DNA of 17,912 nt from Methylotenera_A sp031417915 (GCA_031417915.1 JANOWN010000013.1:1-17912); one strand, 5' to 3'; shown: positions 7,810-15,814, counted from the stretch's first letter. Numbers and translations: made by a program. The notes: generated by a model from the letters alone, not told the origin.

Positions 7810-8439
7810 CTATAGCGCTTGTCTATTGTTGACGTAATCTAAAAACTTGCCAATGTCGTCAGAGCAAAGCAAATCCACCACGCTGAGCACTTCCTCTTCT
7901 GGCCAATCCCACCAAGCGCTTGCCAGTAGAGCCTCACGCGTAGGCTCATCAAAACGCCAGCGTATGTGTTTTGCAGGGTTACCGCCGACAATTTCATACG
8001 GCGCCACATTTTTGGTGACGATAGCGCCATTTGCGACAACAGCGCCATGCCCAATCGTTACGCCAGAAAGAATCGTTGCATTTTGGCACAGCCAAACATC
8101 GCTGCCGATAGTCACGTCACCGCGTGTTGTCACGTAATTTTGAATATGTTTTGCTTGCGGGTGAAATGCAGGAAAAGGGTAGCTACTTATCCAATCGGCA
8201 CTATGATTGCCACCAAGAAATATTTCAACGTGGTTTGCTATAGAACAGAAATTACCAATAGTTAATATTGCATCTGAGTGTTTAAATCTAATGACTGGTA
8301 TGCCGTAACTATTAGTTCCCATTTTATAGTGCGGGTATTGCCGTTGGAATTTTTGCTGCGAGCGACTAGGTTTGTCTAATAACTTTCGATCAGATTGATT
8401 ATTTTTTAAGGTTGCAATAAATTGAGATAATAATTTCAT
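7810..8439 (-). CDS. CatB-like hexapeptide-repeat O-acetyltransferase
   Basis: This 209-residue protein belongs to the left-handed parallel beta-helix acetyltransferases of the xenobiotic (CatB/Vat) type. Hexapeptide turns start at IGNFCSIA (61-68) and continue through IGSDVWLCQNATILSGVTIG (111-130), and the inserted loop GGNHSADW (76-83) holds the probable catalytic His79. The C-terminal IVGGNPAKHIRWRF segment (150-163) is the family's acetyl-CoA-side signature. Such enzymes acetylate sugars or antibiotics with acetyl-CoA; here, between waaF and a membrane glycosyltransferase, acetylation of an LPS-core or glycan sugar is more likely than drug resistance. The start overlaps the waaF stop by 4 bp (ATGA), which supports the chosen ATG and translational coupling. 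The first 40 residues are basic and not part of the helix fold. Confidence 0.87.
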   Translation of the reverse strand: MKLLSQFIATLKNNQSDRKLLDKPSRSQQKFQRQYPHYKMGTNSYGIPVIRFKHSDAILTIGNFCSIANHVEIFLGGNHSADWISSYPFPAFHPQAKHIQNYVTTRGDVTIGSDVWLCQNATILSGVTIGHGAVVANGAIVTKNVAPYEIVGGNPAKHIRWRFDEPTREALLASAWWDWPEEEVLSVVDLLCSDDIGKFLDYVNNRQAL

Positions 8440-9464
8440 ACAATCGATGAATTAAGTTTAGATAAAATGTGGATTGGCTGAATTTGTTTCAAGCATTTGA
8501 GTTGTTCATCTTTTGCAATTAATGGGCATTTTCGTTTAAAGCAAGGGCTGCAATCCACTGCCAAGTATTCTATCACCGCTTGCGGGTGCATCGGTGGCGT
8601 ATGGTAAGGGTCGCTGCTACCAAAAATGGCGATTAATTTTTTGTTTAGCGCGGCGGCAATGTGCATTAGGCCAGAATCGTTGCTAATGACGGTATCGCAA
8701 ATTGACATCAAATCAATGGCTTCATCTAGCTTGGTTTTGCCAGCTAAATCGATGCATTTATTTTGCGTAAGTTGGTTGATTTGGCTGGTGACAGGCACAT
8801 CTTTATCGGAGCCAAATAACAGCACCTGCCAGTTTTTATTCAATGCTTCACGCGCCACTTCGGCATAATATTCCGCAGGCCAGCGTTTGGCTGCGCCGTA
8901 TTCTGCACCAGGACATAAACCTAAAATCTTGTTTTTATTTTTTAAAATGCCTGCCCCGCAAGCCAATATCCATGCGGATTTTAGGCTGCTAATTAATTGT
9001 GGATTTGGAATGATATTTGGAAGATTTTCATCTTTATCTAAACCTAAAGCCACAAAGCGCTCGACAGTTTTTACTAGTTTTGTTTTATCCAAAGAGCGCA
9101 CGTCATTAATCAAGCCGTAACGCATTTCGCCTAAAAAGCCAGTACGTTTTTTAATGCTAGCCGCAAATGGAAGTAGTGCAGACTTGAATGAATTGGTGAG
9201 AATAATGGCTTGCGCGTAGCTTTTATTTTTTAAGCTTTTGCCGAATGCAATTCGCTCAAAAAATGCCAATTCTCCATGCTTAAATGGCAACGCTATCGCT
9301 TCATTGACTTCTGGCATACGTGCCAGTAAAGGCAATGTCCATGCGGGTGCGGCGACATCGATGATACAGTTTGGATTATTAATTTTGAGGGTTTTGAATA
9401 AGCTTTGTGCCACCACCATGTCACCTACCCACGCCGGCCCCAAAATCAGAATTTTGTCTGACAT
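8436..9464 (-). CDS. waaF: ADP-heptose:LPS heptosyltransferase II
   Basis: This is a 342-residue GT-B enzyme of family GT9 that adds the second L-glycero-D-manno-heptose to the LPS inner core on the cytoplasmic face of the inner membrane. The N-terminal domain opens with ILILGPAWVGDMVVAQSLF (5-23), the WaaF form of the glycine loop. The donor-binding domain has LCPGAEYGAAKRWP (183-196), SNDSGLMHIAAAL (261-273), GSSDPYHTPP (282-291) and the cysteine-rich CSPCFKRKCPL (305-315) that separates WaaF from WaaC. Length is normal for the family. Its start codon follows the hldE stop directly (TAAATG), and the downstream acetyltransferase overlaps it by 4 bp. It uses the ADP-heptose made by gmhA, hldE and hldD in the same operon. 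No waaC is present in the window. Confidence 0.94.
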   Translation of the reverse strand: MSDKILILGPAWVGDMVVAQSLFKTLKINNPNCIIDVAAPAWTLPLLARMPEVNEAIALPFKHGELAFFERIAFGKSLKNKSYAQAIILTNSFKSALLPFAASIKKRTGFLGEMRYGLINDVRSLDKTKLVKTVERFVALGLDKDENLPNIIPNPQLISSLKSAWILACGAGILKNKNKILGLCPGAEYGAAKRWPAEYYAEVAREALNKNWQVLLFGSDKDVPVTSQINQLTQNKCIDLAGKTKLDEAIDLMSICDTVISNDSGLMHIAAALNKKLIAIFGSSDPYHTPPMHPQAVIEYLAVDCSPCFKRKCPLIAKDEQLKCLKQIQPIHILSKLNSSIV

Positions 9465-10937
9465 TTAGGCATTCATTTTTTTTATCATGTTGCTAGTGCT
9501 CCGACCTTCAACTAAGTCGATTAGTGCGATTTCGCCGCCCCAGCTTTGCACCTCTTTGCCGCCTACCACTTGGTTTGCAGCATAGTCAGAGCCTTTGGCG
9601 ATGACGTTTGGCTTAATTGCGTTGATTAAATTTAAGGGCGTATCTTCATCAAATAAAATCACTGCATCCACGCTCTCTAGCGCCGCCAACACGCGCGCGC
9701 GGTCTTGCTCGTTTACAACTGGCCGCGTTGGCCCTTTAATCGCACTCACCGAGCGGTCGGTATTCAAACCCAAAATCAATTTATCACCACGTTTTTTGGC
9801 TTGTTCTAAATAAGTTACATGGCCTGCGTGCAGTAAATCGAAACAACCATTGGTGAATACAATTTTTTGTTTAGATTTTTTCCATGCTTCAACTTTGGTC
9901 ATTAATTGCGCTAAATCGCAGATTTTATGCGCTTGTTTATTGCCTTGTTGATCTGTTAAAGCTTCAATTAAATCATGCTGCGAAATCGGTACGGTGCCGA
10001 CTTTTCCCACTACCACAGCCGCCGCGATATTAGCGAGTTGTAAGGCTTCTAGCGGATTTAAGTCATTCATTAAACCTGCTGCCAAGGTTGCGATTACCGT
10101 GTCGCCTGCGCCAGAAACATCAAAAACTTGCTTGGCAATGGCGGGCAAATGGTGAGTGCTTTCATCAATCAGCGTAATACCTTCTTCGCCGCGCGTCACC
10201 GCCAAAAATTGTAGATCTAAACTGTTTTTTAGCGCACCAGCTTTGCTAATTAAATCAGCATCGCTTAAAGTCGTATCGCACGCCTCAGCAGTTTCTTTTT
10301 TGTTGGGCGTAAGCGCGGTGGCGCCTTTGTATTTAGCGTAATCGCGACCTTTTGGATCCACCAACACAGGGATATTTTGCGCTTTGCATAGGGTAATAAT
10401 CTGCTGGCAAACTTGCTCGCTTAATAAACCTTTTGCGTAATCAGATAAAATAACTATTTTTGGAGCATGCCTGAGAGCCGCATGGATATTGGCCTGCAGG
10501 GTATCTATTTCTTCTTTTGTAAAAGCTGCGCTACTTTCTTGATCTAGCCGCATCATTTGCTGGTGGCCGCTCACCACGCGGGTTTTGGCGATGGTAGGGC
10601 GATTTTTTGAGACGCAAATACCGTTTGCATCCACGCCCATTTTTTCAAGTAAACCTACTAAAGTTTTGGCCTCGCTATCATTGCCTACACAGCCCACAAT
10701 ATGCGTTTTAATGCCTAAAAGTGCTAAGTTTGTCGCCACATTGGCCGCGCCGCCAGCGCGTTCATTTTGCTCGTTTAGCAACACAATTGGCACTGGCGCT
10801 TCAGGTGAAATACGCCCCACAGAACCAATTAAATAACGGTCTAGCATCACATCGCCAATCACCAGCGCGTGCCCAGAACTGCCAGCTAGGGTGCTGCTAC
10901 CAAATTGCTTTACCGTGTCGAGTAGTTTTTGTTGCAT
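9465..10937 (-). CDS. hldE: Bifunctional heptose 7-phosphate kinase / heptose 1-phosphate adenylyltransferase
   Basis: HldE catalyses two non-consecutive steps of ADP-heptose synthesis: C1 phosphorylation of heptose 7-phosphate and, after a separate phosphatase, adenylylation of heptose 1-phosphate. Residues 1-330 form a PfkB/ribokinase-type domain with GDVMLDRYLIGSVGRISPEA (28-47), AGGAANVA (61-68) and DVSGAGDT (273-280, catalytic Asp279). Residues 355-490 form a cytidylyltransferase-like domain with TNGCFDLLHAGHVTYL (362-377, HxGH nucleotide motif) and GRSTSNMI (478-485). The 490-residue fused form is close to the E. coli length (477); some betaproteobacteria have separate hldA and hldC genes, so the fused state is worth recording. 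The gene is 15 bp after gmhA and abuts waaF. No frameshift is seen between the domains. Confidence 0.95.
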   Translation of the reverse strand: MQQKLLDTVKQFGSSTLAGSSGHALVIGDVMLDRYLIGSVGRISPEAPVPIVLLNEQNERAGGAANVATNLALLGIKTHIVGCVGNDSEAKTLVGLLEKMGVDANGICVSKNRPTIAKTRVVSGHQQMMRLDQESSAAFTKEEIDTLQANIHAALRHAPKIVILSDYAKGLLSEQVCQQIITLCKAQNIPVLVDPKGRDYAKYKGATALTPNKKETAEACDTTLSDADLISKAGALKNSLDLQFLAVTRGEEGITLIDESTHHLPAIAKQVFDVSGAGDTVIATLAAGLMNDLNPLEALQLANIAAAVVVGKVGTVPISQHDLIEALTDQQGNKQAHKICDLAQLMTKVEAWKKSKQKIVFTNGCFDLLHAGHVTYLEQAKKRGDKLILGLNTDRSVSAIKGPTRPVVNEQDRARVLAALESVDAVILFDEDTPLNLINAIKPNVIAKGSDYAANQVVGGKEVQSWGGEIALIDLVEGRSTSNMIKKMNA

Positions 10938-10952
10938 GACTTTTATTTTTAA

Positions 10953-11519
10953 TTAATCGGATTCTAAAATTTCGCAAAGTGAGTGGCCAACAAAGATATG
11001 CGCTTCTTGAATTCTAGCAGTGACATTGGATGGGATGATTAAGTTGTAATTGCATAGTGTAGTTAATTTTCCGCCCGTGCCGCCAGTCAAGCCCACGGTG
11101 GTTGCGCCGATTTCCTTAGCGGCTTCCATCGCGCGCACTACGTTAGCGCTATTGCCAGAAGTGGTGATGCCAATCACTAGATCTTCTGGCCGACAAAGCG
11201 CTTCGATTTGGCGCGCGAAAATATAATCATAGCCGTAATCGTTGCCGACAGAGGTCAAAATTGAAGTGTCGGTTGTAAGCGCAATCGCTGGCATGCCCTT
11301 GCGCTCTTTTTTAAAGCGCCCAACGATTTCCGCCGCAATGTGCTGGCTATCCGCCGCGCTGCCGCCGTTGCCCATGAGTAAGATTTTACCGCCATTTTTA
11401 ATGCAAGCTTGCATTGCCAAGCCGACATCAGAAATCAATGGAAATAAGGGTTCCAGTGCATTGAACATCGCCATATGTGCAGCGTGCTCACCTTTTAAAT
11501 AATCAATATAGTTTTTCAT
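10953..11519 (-). CDS. gmhA: Sedoheptulose 7-phosphate isomerase
   Basis: GmhA converts sedoheptulose 7-phosphate to D-glycero-D-manno-heptose 7-phosphate, the first committed step of LPS heptose synthesis in the cytosol. The 188-residue SIS-domain protein shows LLMGNGGSAADSQHIAAEIVG (47-67), RKGMPAIALTTDTSILTSV (73-91), ITTSGNS (118-124) and a C-terminal IQEAHIFVGHSLCEILE helix (170-186). By position, His60, Glu64, Gln171 and His179 match the zinc and catalytic ligands known in the E. coli enzyme, each offset by one. Length is typical. It has the best ribosome-binding site of the cluster, overlapping the hldD stop codon. It lies between hldD and hldE, so three of the four ADP-heptose enzymes are adjacent. 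Confidence 0.95.
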   Translation of the reverse strand: MKNYIDYLKGEHAAHMAMFNALEPLFPLISDVGLAMQACIKNGGKILLMGNGGSAADSQHIAAEIVGRFKKERKGMPAIALTTDTSILTSVGNDYGYDYIFARQIEALCRPEDLVIGITTSGNSANVVRAMEAAKEIGATTVGLTGGTGGKLTTLCNYNLIIPSNVTARIQEAHIFVGHSLCEILESD

Positions 11520-11523
11520 ATCG

Positions 11524-11530
11524 CCCTCCT
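11524..11530 (-). promoter_or_regulatory. Strong Shine-Dalgarno of gmhA, overlapping hldD stop
   Basis: On the - strand the sequence AGGAGGG lies four bases before the gmhA ATG and overlaps the TAG stop of hldD. It is the only near-consensus Shine-Dalgarno noticed in the operon; most other genes here start with little or none. This fixes the gmhA start and suggests that gmhA can be initiated efficiently as ribosomes finish hldD. Confidence 0.7.
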
Positions 11531-12512
11531 AACAATAAGGGTCAGTTTTCATTAAATAATGATGCACATAATCTTTTACGCCATCTTCCAAGCTGTTAAA
11601 CGGCGCGCTATAGCCCGCTTTGCGTAGCTTGGTCATATTGGCCTCGGTAAAATATTGATATTTACCACGCAAATCTTCGGGCATATCAATATAAGTAATA
11701 TGGGGTGTCTTACCCATACTTTCCATGACATTGGTCGCTAAATCTTTAAATGTGCGCGCTCGTCCAGTGCCGATATTATAAATATCATTCGGCGCTGGTT
11801 TTTTGCCGTGTGCCGCTGTTAAAAAGTGCGCTACGATGTTCGCACAATCTTTTACATAGACAAAATCACGTTGCTGTTCGCCATCGGCAATGCCTGCTTT
11901 TGTACCTTTAAACAGCTTCATGGTGCCAGTTTCGGCAAACTGGTTAAAGGTATGAAAAGCCACGCTCGCCATACGTTCTTTATGGTATTCGTTAGGCCCA
12001 TAGACGTTAAAAAACTTAAACCCTGCCCAGTTTGGCGGTGAGTTTTCAGGCACTTGTTTTAATACCCATTGATCAAAAAAGTGTTTGGAGTAGCCGTAGC
12101 CATTGAGTGGGCGTAAGTTTTCAATGCTCGCATCATCATATCCAGCGCTGCCATCGCCGTATGTGGCGGCCGAGCTGGCGTAAAAAAACGGTACTTTAAA
12201 TTCTGTGCACCAGCTCCATAAATCTTGGCTGTATTGAATGTTGGCTTCCACCAGCTTATTAAAATCGCGCTCTGTGGTGGCGCTAATGGCACCCATGTGT
12301 ATAATCGCATCCACATCATCATTATCTTCTAAAAAATCAAATAGTTGGTTGCGATCAAGATATTCAACATAATGCCGATGCACAAGATTTTGCCATTGCG
12401 CTTCGTGCGTAATGTGGTCGACAATGACCAAATCGTCTCGACCGAGTTTTGTGTTGAGATGCCAGGCAATCATGCTACCTATCATGCCTGCGCCGCCAGT
12501 AATAATTATCAT
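11529..12512 (-). CDS. hldD: ADP-L-glycero-D-manno-heptose 6-epimerase
   Basis: HldD inverts C6 of ADP-D-glycero-D-manno-heptose, giving the L-glycero form used by heptosyltransferases. The 327-residue extended short-chain dehydrogenase has the NADP-binding GGAGMIGS (6-13), VDHITHEAQWQNL (31-43), IHMGAISATTERD (71-83, the HxGAxSxTTE family signature), YASSAATYGDG (111-121) and the catalytic Tyr139-x3-Lys143. NVYGPNEYHKERMASVAFH further on is also typical. It is slightly longer than the E. coli enzyme (310). It is 16 bp downstream of hemH and 9 bp upstream of gmhA. There is no Shine-Dalgarno before the ATG, but a TATAAT hexamer sits seven bases upstream; I found no good -35 partner, so hldD probably depends on transcription from hemH. 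Confidence 0.95.
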   Translation of the reverse strand: MIIITGGAGMIGSMIAWHLNTKLGRDDLVIVDHITHEAQWQNLVHRHYVEYLDRNQLFDFLEDNDDVDAIIHMGAISATTERDFNKLVEANIQYSQDLWSWCTEFKVPFFYASSAATYGDGSAGYDDASIENLRPLNGYGYSKHFFDQWVLKQVPENSPPNWAGFKFFNVYGPNEYHKERMASVAFHTFNQFAETGTMKLFKGTKAGIADGEQQRDFVYVKDCANIVAHFLTAAHGKKPAPNDIYNIGTGRARTFKDLATNVMESMGKTPHITYIDMPEDLRGKYQYFTEANMTKLRKAGYSAPFNSLEDGVKDYVHHYLMKTDPYC

Positions 12513-12528
12513 GGCAGAATTATAACGC

Positions 12529-13638
12529 TTATTGTGGCGCCCCCAAAGATTTAGCGCGCATGGCTGTCATTTCTGCTTCCTTGTTGGCGGTATTTGCATC
12601 CCAATCGGCCGAAACCCAGCCTTGCAAGTTTTCCAGCGCAATTGCTGTCATGGCGTGTATCCACGCATCATTTTCGTTAAGCGCAGGAATGTAGTTGTAC
12701 TCGCCGCCGCCTGCGTGGGTGAAAATTTCTTTGCCTTCTATGGCAATTTCTTCCAGCGTTTCTAAGCAATCGCTGCTAAAGCCTGGGCAGATGACATCAA
12801 TTCTAGCGGTTTTGGCTTTGCCTAACTCTTCTAAAGTGCTTGCCAAGTAAGGCTTCAGCCATTCTTGCTTACCAAAGCGCGATTGAAACGCGACTACATA
12901 TTCATCTTTACTTAGCCCTAGTTTTTCCGCCAAAAGCCGTGCTGTTTTGTGGCATTCGCAGTGATAAGGGTCGCCACTCATCAAGTGGAATTTCGGCACG
13001 CCGTGAAAGCTCATCACCAACTTTGTCGGCTTGCCGCCGTTAATTTCCCAATGTCTTTGCACACTTTGCGCCAATGCTAAGATATATTCAGGGTGATCGT
13101 GATAATGGCGAATGCTGCGAATGGCAGGCTGGTTGCGCGTTTTCAGCAATACGCGAAACACCGCGTCCATGGCGGATGCTGTGCTACTTGAAGCATATTG
13201 CGGATAAAGTGGAAACACCAAAATGCGGTCGCAATGTTGTACTTTTAGCTTGTCGATAGCCGATTGCATGCTCGGGTTGCCGTAACTCATGCCCAGCTCT
13301 ACCGCGAATGGCGATTTGATTTTTTGGGCTAAAAAGCCGCGTAAAAGCTGCGTTTGTTTTTGTGCGTGAACCAATAGCGGTGAGCCTTCTGGCGTCCATA
13401 CCTGTGCATATTTTGCGGCGGATTTTTTTGGGCGAATCACCAAAATAATGCAGTTTAAAATAAACCACCAAATCACGCGTGGAATTTCTACCACGCGCGT
13501 ATCGCTTAAAAATTGTTTTAGATATGGCCGCAAAGCTTTAGCAGTTGGCGCATCTGGCGTGCCTAAATTAGCGAGCAGAATGCCTACTTTAAGCTGGTCG
13601 CCGTGTTCGTATTTTGGTTCTGGGTTGTAATAGCTCAT
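12529..13638 (-). CDS. hemH: Ferrochelatase (protoheme ferro-lyase)
   Basis: HemH inserts Fe2+ into protoporphyrin IX, the last step of protoheme synthesis. The 369-residue protein shows GILLANLGTPDAPT (19-32), VFPLYPQYASSSTAS (141-155), the active-site SFHGVP (210-215, His212), the GDPYHCECHKTA segment (222-233), FQSRFGKQEWLKPY (251-264) and CPGFSSDCLETLEEI (284-298) with conserved acidic residues. A hydrophobic stretch at 55-69 may help membrane contact. It is the first gene of the - strand run; a 154-bp noncoding stretch with a large inverted repeat separates it from hrcA, so a promoter for the heptose operon may lie there. Pairing of heme and LPS-heptose genes seems to be positional rather than functional. 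Confidence 0.96.
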   Translation of the reverse strand: MSYYNPEPKYEHGDQLKVGILLANLGTPDAPTAKALRPYLKQFLSDTRVVEIPRVIWWFILNCIILVIRPKKSAAKYAQVWTPEGSPLLVHAQKQTQLLRGFLAQKIKSPFAVELGMSYGNPSMQSAIDKLKVQHCDRILVFPLYPQYASSSTASAMDAVFRVLLKTRNQPAIRSIRHYHDHPEYILALAQSVQRHWEINGGKPTKLVMSFHGVPKFHLMSGDPYHCECHKTARLLAEKLGLSKDEYVVAFQSRFGKQEWLKPYLASTLEELGKAKTARIDVICPGFSSDCLETLEEIAIEGKEIFTHAGGGEYNYIPALNENDAWIHAMTAIALENLQGWVSADWDANTANKEAEMTAMRAKSLGAPQ

Positions 13639-13644
13639 AGGATT

Positions 13645-13676
13645 TAGTCGTTAGTCTTTAGTTGGTAGTCGTTAGT
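13645..13676. repeat. Short direct repeat upstream of hemH
   Basis: The 11-mer TAGTCGTTAGT occurs at 13645-13655 and again at 13666-13676, a period of 21 bp, with a partial copy (TTAGTCTTTAGT) between. It lies 7 bp upstream of the hemH start codon, in the untranslated leader. It may be a remnant of tandem slippage or a binding site with two-turn spacing; nothing in the sequence decides between these. Confidence 0.6.
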
Positions 13677-13700
13677 TTAAGTTTTAATTTCTTCAAACTT

Positions 13701-13776
13701 CGTCATTCTGAGCATGGCGAAGAATCCAGTTTTTTGTAACTTTAAGTCTGGATTCTTCGCTATGCTCAGAATGACG
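13701..13776. repeat. REP-like palindromic element, 29-bp near-perfect inverted repeat
   Basis: The arm at 13701-13729 and the reverse complement of 13748-13776 match at 28 of 29 bases; the single difference becomes a G-U pair in RNA. The loop is 18 bases and starts with six T. The arm reads GTCATTCTGAGC...GAAGAATCCAG, a pattern I recognise as a widespread dispersed intergenic repeat type. It sits between hrcA and hemH, which are both on the - strand, so it would be transcribed by read-through from hrcA and could attenuate or stabilise RNA. No run of T follows the stem on the - strand, so it is not a normal intrinsic terminator. It shares both arm ends with the element after recN. Confidence 0.85.
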
Positions 13777-13792
13777 GGCTAAGTATATTGCT

Positions 13793-14830
13793 TCAATTAG
13801 CAGACAACGCATTCGATAACAATTTCGCGGTAACATCTACAATCGGTATCACGCGCTCGTAAGCCATCCGTGTTGGGCCAATCACGCCGAGCGTGCCGAC
13901 GACTTGGCCATCTGCCTCGTAGGGCGCGGTGACCATGCTGCATTCATCCAGCGGCAAATAACCGCTTTCGCCGCCAATAAAAATTTGGATGCCTTCGGCG
14001 CGTTGACTATTGTCTAATAATTGCATCAGTGAAGTCCTGCGCTCAAAAACCTCGAACAGTTTACGCAGGCTGTTGACGTTGGTAGAAAGCTCGTCAATAT
14101 TCAGCAAGTTACGCTCACCCGCAATCACTACGCCTTCATTTTTAGCATCGCCAGCACCCGCATGGCCATTGGTTTGGCTTATGGTGGCTTCCAGAGCATC
14201 ATTTATCAGTTTTTTCATGTCAGTTTGCATTTGTTTGAGCTCAATATGCAGCTTTTGTTGCACTTCTTCAAAGGTTTGGCCAGAAAAATTGGCGTTAAAA
14301 TAATTGCTGGCTTGCGTCAACTCACTGGCCGAATAAGGTTTTTCGGCCAAAATAATGCGGTTTTGCACGTTGCCGTCAGATGTGACAATAATCACCAGAA
14401 TTCTTTTTTCAGTCAGCGGTAAAAACTCTAAATGTTTAAAACTTAAGGCTTTACGTTTGGGAATCATCACCAAGCCAGCAAATTGAGTCAGTTGCGATAA
14501 CATATCCGCCGCGCTTGCAATTAGCTCGTTTTGGTTGGGTGAAGATAATCCGCTTTTAAGTTGTTGAATTTGTTGATTTTTTAGCGGCTGCACCGTGAGT
14601 AAAGTATCCACAAATAAACGGTAACCTTTTTGCGTGGGAATGCGCCCAGCCGAAGTGTGTGGGCTTGCGATAAAGCCCAAATGTTCCAAATCCGACATCA
14701 CATTGCGAATGGTGGCGGAGCTCACATCAAGCCCGCTGTGCTGCAATAGCGTGCGCGAGCCTATCGGCTGGCCATCACTAATGTAATGTTCCACTAGCGT
14801 TTTAAGCAGAATTTGCGCGCGTTTATCCAA
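13793..14830 (-). CDS. hrcA: Heat-inducible transcription repressor HrcA
   Basis: HrcA represses class I heat-shock genes (groESL, dnaK operons) by binding the CIRCE inverted repeat and needs GroEL for activity. The 345-residue protein begins with a winged-helix domain: GQPIGSRTL (20-28), SSATIRNVMSDLEHLGF (37-53) and PHTSAGRIPTQKGYRLFVD (57-75), all strongly conserved. The C-terminal regulatory domain ends with GTLGVIGPTRMAYERVIPIVD, also typical. The start is a TTG codon; no ATG or GTG lies between it and an in-frame stop upstream, and the N-terminus MDKRAQILLKTLVE fits the family. It is divergent from nadK across 104 bp. Only a CIRCE half-site is visible upstream, so autoregulation is not supported. 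Confidence 0.95.
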   Translation of the reverse strand: MDKRAQILLKTLVEHYISDGQPIGSRTLLQHSGLDVSSATIRNVMSDLEHLGFIASPHTSAGRIPTQKGYRLFVDTLLTVQPLKNQQIQQLKSGLSSPNQNELIASAADMLSQLTQFAGLVMIPKRKALSFKHLEFLPLTEKRILVIIVTSDGNVQNRIILAEKPYSASELTQASNYFNANFSGQTFEEVQQKLHIELKQMQTDMKKLINDALEATISQTNGHAGAGDAKNEGVVIAGERNLLNIDELSTNVNSLRKLFEVFERRTSLMQLLDNSQRAEGIQIFIGGESGYLPLDECSMVTAPYEADGQVVGTLGVIGPTRMAYERVIPIVDVTAKLLSNALSAN

Positions 14831-14934
14831 GATATTGCTATTTTGCCTGAATTAGCGCGGGTGGAATAGCTGCAATTGTGGTTTGCTCCAAGTTAGCACT
14901 TTTAGCGCAGCGCAAACTGTGATTTAATTCAACC
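14831..14934. promoter_or_regulatory. Divergent hrcA/nadK intergenic region, probable promoters
   Basis: This 104-bp gap must hold the promoters of both divergent genes. On the + strand a TGA-TTTAAT sequence (extended -10 like) is at 14920-14928, seven bases before the nadK ATG, but no good -35 is seen, so it is a weak call. TTAGCACTT at 14893-14901 matches eight of nine bases of the left CIRCE arm, without a matching right arm. No ribosome-binding site is clear for either gene. Confidence 0.4.
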
Positions 14935-15813
14935 ATGCAGAAAACATTGCCAACTTTTTCTTCAGTCGCCATTATTGGCAAATATATGAATCAATCTGCG
15001 TTGCAGCAAATGCAAACCGATTTGGCGGATTTGGCGCGGCATTTGAGCGCTAAAAAAATCAAGGTTTGGGTAGAAAAAAATACCGCGCAACACGCAGAAC
15101 TCACTGGGTTTAACACCTGTGCCTTAGAAAAAATTGGTAGCAAAGTCGATTTGGCGATTGTGATGGGCGGCGATGGCACCATGCTCAGCGTAGCTAGAAC
15201 GCTCATGGATAGCGACATTCCACTGGTTGGCATTAATCGTGGTCGCTTTGGTTTTCTCACCGATTTGCGTGCCGAAGATATGTTAGTCGCCATTGATAGC
15301 ATCCTTGGCGGCGCGTATCAAACCGAAACGCGCATGCTGCTCAGCGCCAGCATCATGCGCGCTGGCAAGCAAGTGCATCAAGGCATTGCGTTCAATGATA
15401 TCGTCGTTAAAAGCGGCTTGCGTTTGATTGAATTAGAAGTTGAAATCGATGGCAAATTTATGCACAAACAGCGTGGTGACGGCCTTATTTTAAGCACACC
15501 GACGGGCACGACTGCCTATTCGCTTTCTGCGGGCGGGCCGATTTTGCACCCCAATTTAGATGCAATCGCGCTGGTGCCGATTAACCCGCACACCTTGAGT
15601 AATCGGCCGATTGTGCTGAGTAGCGCGAGCAAAATTGAAGTGAGCCTAGTGCAGGTGGATGACGCGCAAATTAGCTACGATGGCCAGTTTCAGCTGGGTT
15701 TAGAGCTTGGTGACAAAGTGCTGGTGCAGCGTACTCGCAAAGATATTAAGCTGCTGCACCCATCTGACTATTGTTACTTCGAGATGTTGCGCAACAAATT
15801 AAACTGGGGCTAG
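14935..15813 (+). CDS. nadK: NAD kinase
   Basis: NadK phosphorylates NAD+ to NADP+ using ATP or polyphosphate in the cytosol. The 292-residue protein has the family hallmarks: VAIIGKY (11-17), the catalytic GGDGT (78-82, Asp80), GINRGRFGFLTDL (99-111), FNDIVV (153-158) and GDGLILSTPTGTTAYSLSAGG (181-201), followed by NPHTLSNRPIVL (217-228). Length is as expected. The ATG at 14935 fits the usual short N-terminal extension. It is divergent from hrcA and leads into recN on the same strand, an arrangement common in Proteobacteria. The stop codon is followed after one base by a long hairpin element that separates it from recN. Confidence 0.96.
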   Translation: MQKTLPTFSSVAIIGKYMNQSALQQMQTDLADLARHLSAKKIKVWVEKNTAQHAELTGFNTCALEKIGSKVDLAIVMGGDGTMLSVARTLMDSDIPLVGINRGRFGFLTDLRAEDMLVAIDSILGGAYQTETRMLLSASIMRAGKQVHQGIAFNDIVVKSGLRLIELEVEIDGKFMHKQRGDGLILSTPTGTTAYSLSAGGPILHPNLDAIALVPINPHTLSNRPIVLSSASKIEVSLVQVDDAQISYDGQFQLGLELGDKVLVQRTRKDIKLLHPSDYCYFEMLRNKLNWG

Positions 15814-15814
15814 G

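Noticed and set aside
12519..12524. TATAAT promoter box upstream of hldD on the - strand
   Set aside because: No credible -35 at 16-18 bp spacing, and it is only seven bases from the ATG; likely chance in an AT-rich gap inside an operon.
14893..14901. CIRCE operator for HrcA autoregulation
   Set aside because: Only one arm (TTAGCACTT) matches; nine bases further on there is nothing like the GAGTGCTAA arm.
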